Positions 38,931 to 39,035 of a stretch of DNA of 39,035 bases are shown here, one piece after another. This DNA is from Eikenella sp963515595 (GTDB lineage: Bacteria > Pseudomonadota > Gammaproteobacteria > Burkholderiales > Neisseriaceae). The first letter of the stretch is position 1. Every line of letters starts with the position of its first letter. Both the position numbers and the translations under genes were made by a program. The stretch spans positions 1 to 39,035 of the forward strand of contig CAUPYH010000008.1 in the NCBI GenBank assembly GCA_963515595.1, read 5' to 3'. A model generated the notes under the pieces. It ran no database searches. It saw only the letters and a list, made by a program, of their open reading frames with translations, and was not told the DNA's origin.

Positions 38931-39035
38931 GGGGCTGTACTAGATTAGCCCTAAATTCCACACCAACCCCGCAGGGTTTGAAGCTGCCGGGACGGTGTGC
39001 CGAAGTTAAACCGAAATTCGCATTCTTTCAAGAAC
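38931..39035 (-). mobile_element. Insertion sequence end, IS1595 family (IS1016-like), partial
   Basis: The element seems to begin at GGGGCTGTAC (38931-38940), preceded by an A-rich octamer that could be its target duplication. The short palindrome GGGCT...AGCCC fits the ends of IS1016-type elements as I remember them. The rest of the element lies beyond the window. The 38806-38930 stretch before it is pyrimidine-rich and shows no gene. Confidence 0.6.
38951..39035 (-). CDS. Transposase, IS1595 family, C-terminal end (partial)
   Basis: Only the last 27 codons are visible, ending with TAG at 38951-38953. They begin FLKECEFRFNFGTPSRQLQ, and the (L)KECEFRFN motif is typical of the C-terminus of IS1595-group (IS1016/ISXO2-like) DDE transposases. 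The stop codon is about 20 bases from the element end. Whether the gene is intact cannot be told. Confidence 0.65.
   Translation of the reverse strand, partial: FLKECEFRFNFGTPSRQLQTLRGWCGI

Overview
The window is chromosomal DNA from a Neisseriaceae bacterium, almost certainly an Eikenella species. The main reason is a 12-base word, AGGCTACCTGAA, present in about 58 exact copies on both strands by hand count (about 0.005 expected by chance). This is the Eikenella dialect (AG-eikDUS) of the neisserial DNA uptake sequence. A compact Correia-like miniature element, an IS1595/IS1016-type transposase end and the gene content (single-copy F1Fo ATPase operon, M23 peptidase plus bactofilin, RpoH, ApaH, Ppk1) fit this.

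Layout. 1-3847: end of an amino acid permease, rpoH, lnt and coaD. 4043-11092: complete ATP synthase operon atpIBEFHAGDC on the minus strand, with a consensus-like promoter at one end and a strong terminator at the other. 11204-13755: parB, rsmE and a suhB-like phosphatase. 13776-20312: a small hypothetical gene, a Correia-like element, an ACP/MliC-like lipoprotein, apaH, ridA, trmA, a small membrane protein and ppk1. 20531-24456: an accessory stretch with a Tyr/Gly-rich secreted protein, an AT-rich orphan gene between two 70-base direct repeats, a ricin-like lipoprotein, two paralogous lipoproteins and a GNAT acetyltransferase. 24624-27957: two small membrane proteins, a Bcr/CflA drug exporter, a hypothetical protein and an SMI1/KNR4 (SUKH) protein. 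28009-32882: a tannase/feruloyl esterase, a LysR regulator divergent from doxX, a fragment of trmA, an AT-rich orphan gene and metR. 32994-38748: smc, a membrane protein, and an M23 peptidase-bactofilin pair likely to act on cell shape. 38931-39035: edge of an insertion sequence.

Most intergenic regions carry uptake sequences as inverted pairs. Those ending in a T run look like terminators; others abut start codons or supply stop codons.

The most striking observations are: (1) Smc appears to lack exactly seven residues of its ABC signature motif (junction at 33269/33270), although the reading frame is intact; (2) a 117-base copy of the trmA 5' end, bounded on both sides by uptake sequences, sits behind doxX; (3) the tannase gene carries an uptake word of another genus dialect; (4) the bactofilin terminator is a degenerate uptake pair with compensating changes on both arms. 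I did not find a convincing new defence or secretion system. No tRNA, rRNA or CRISPR array was seen.
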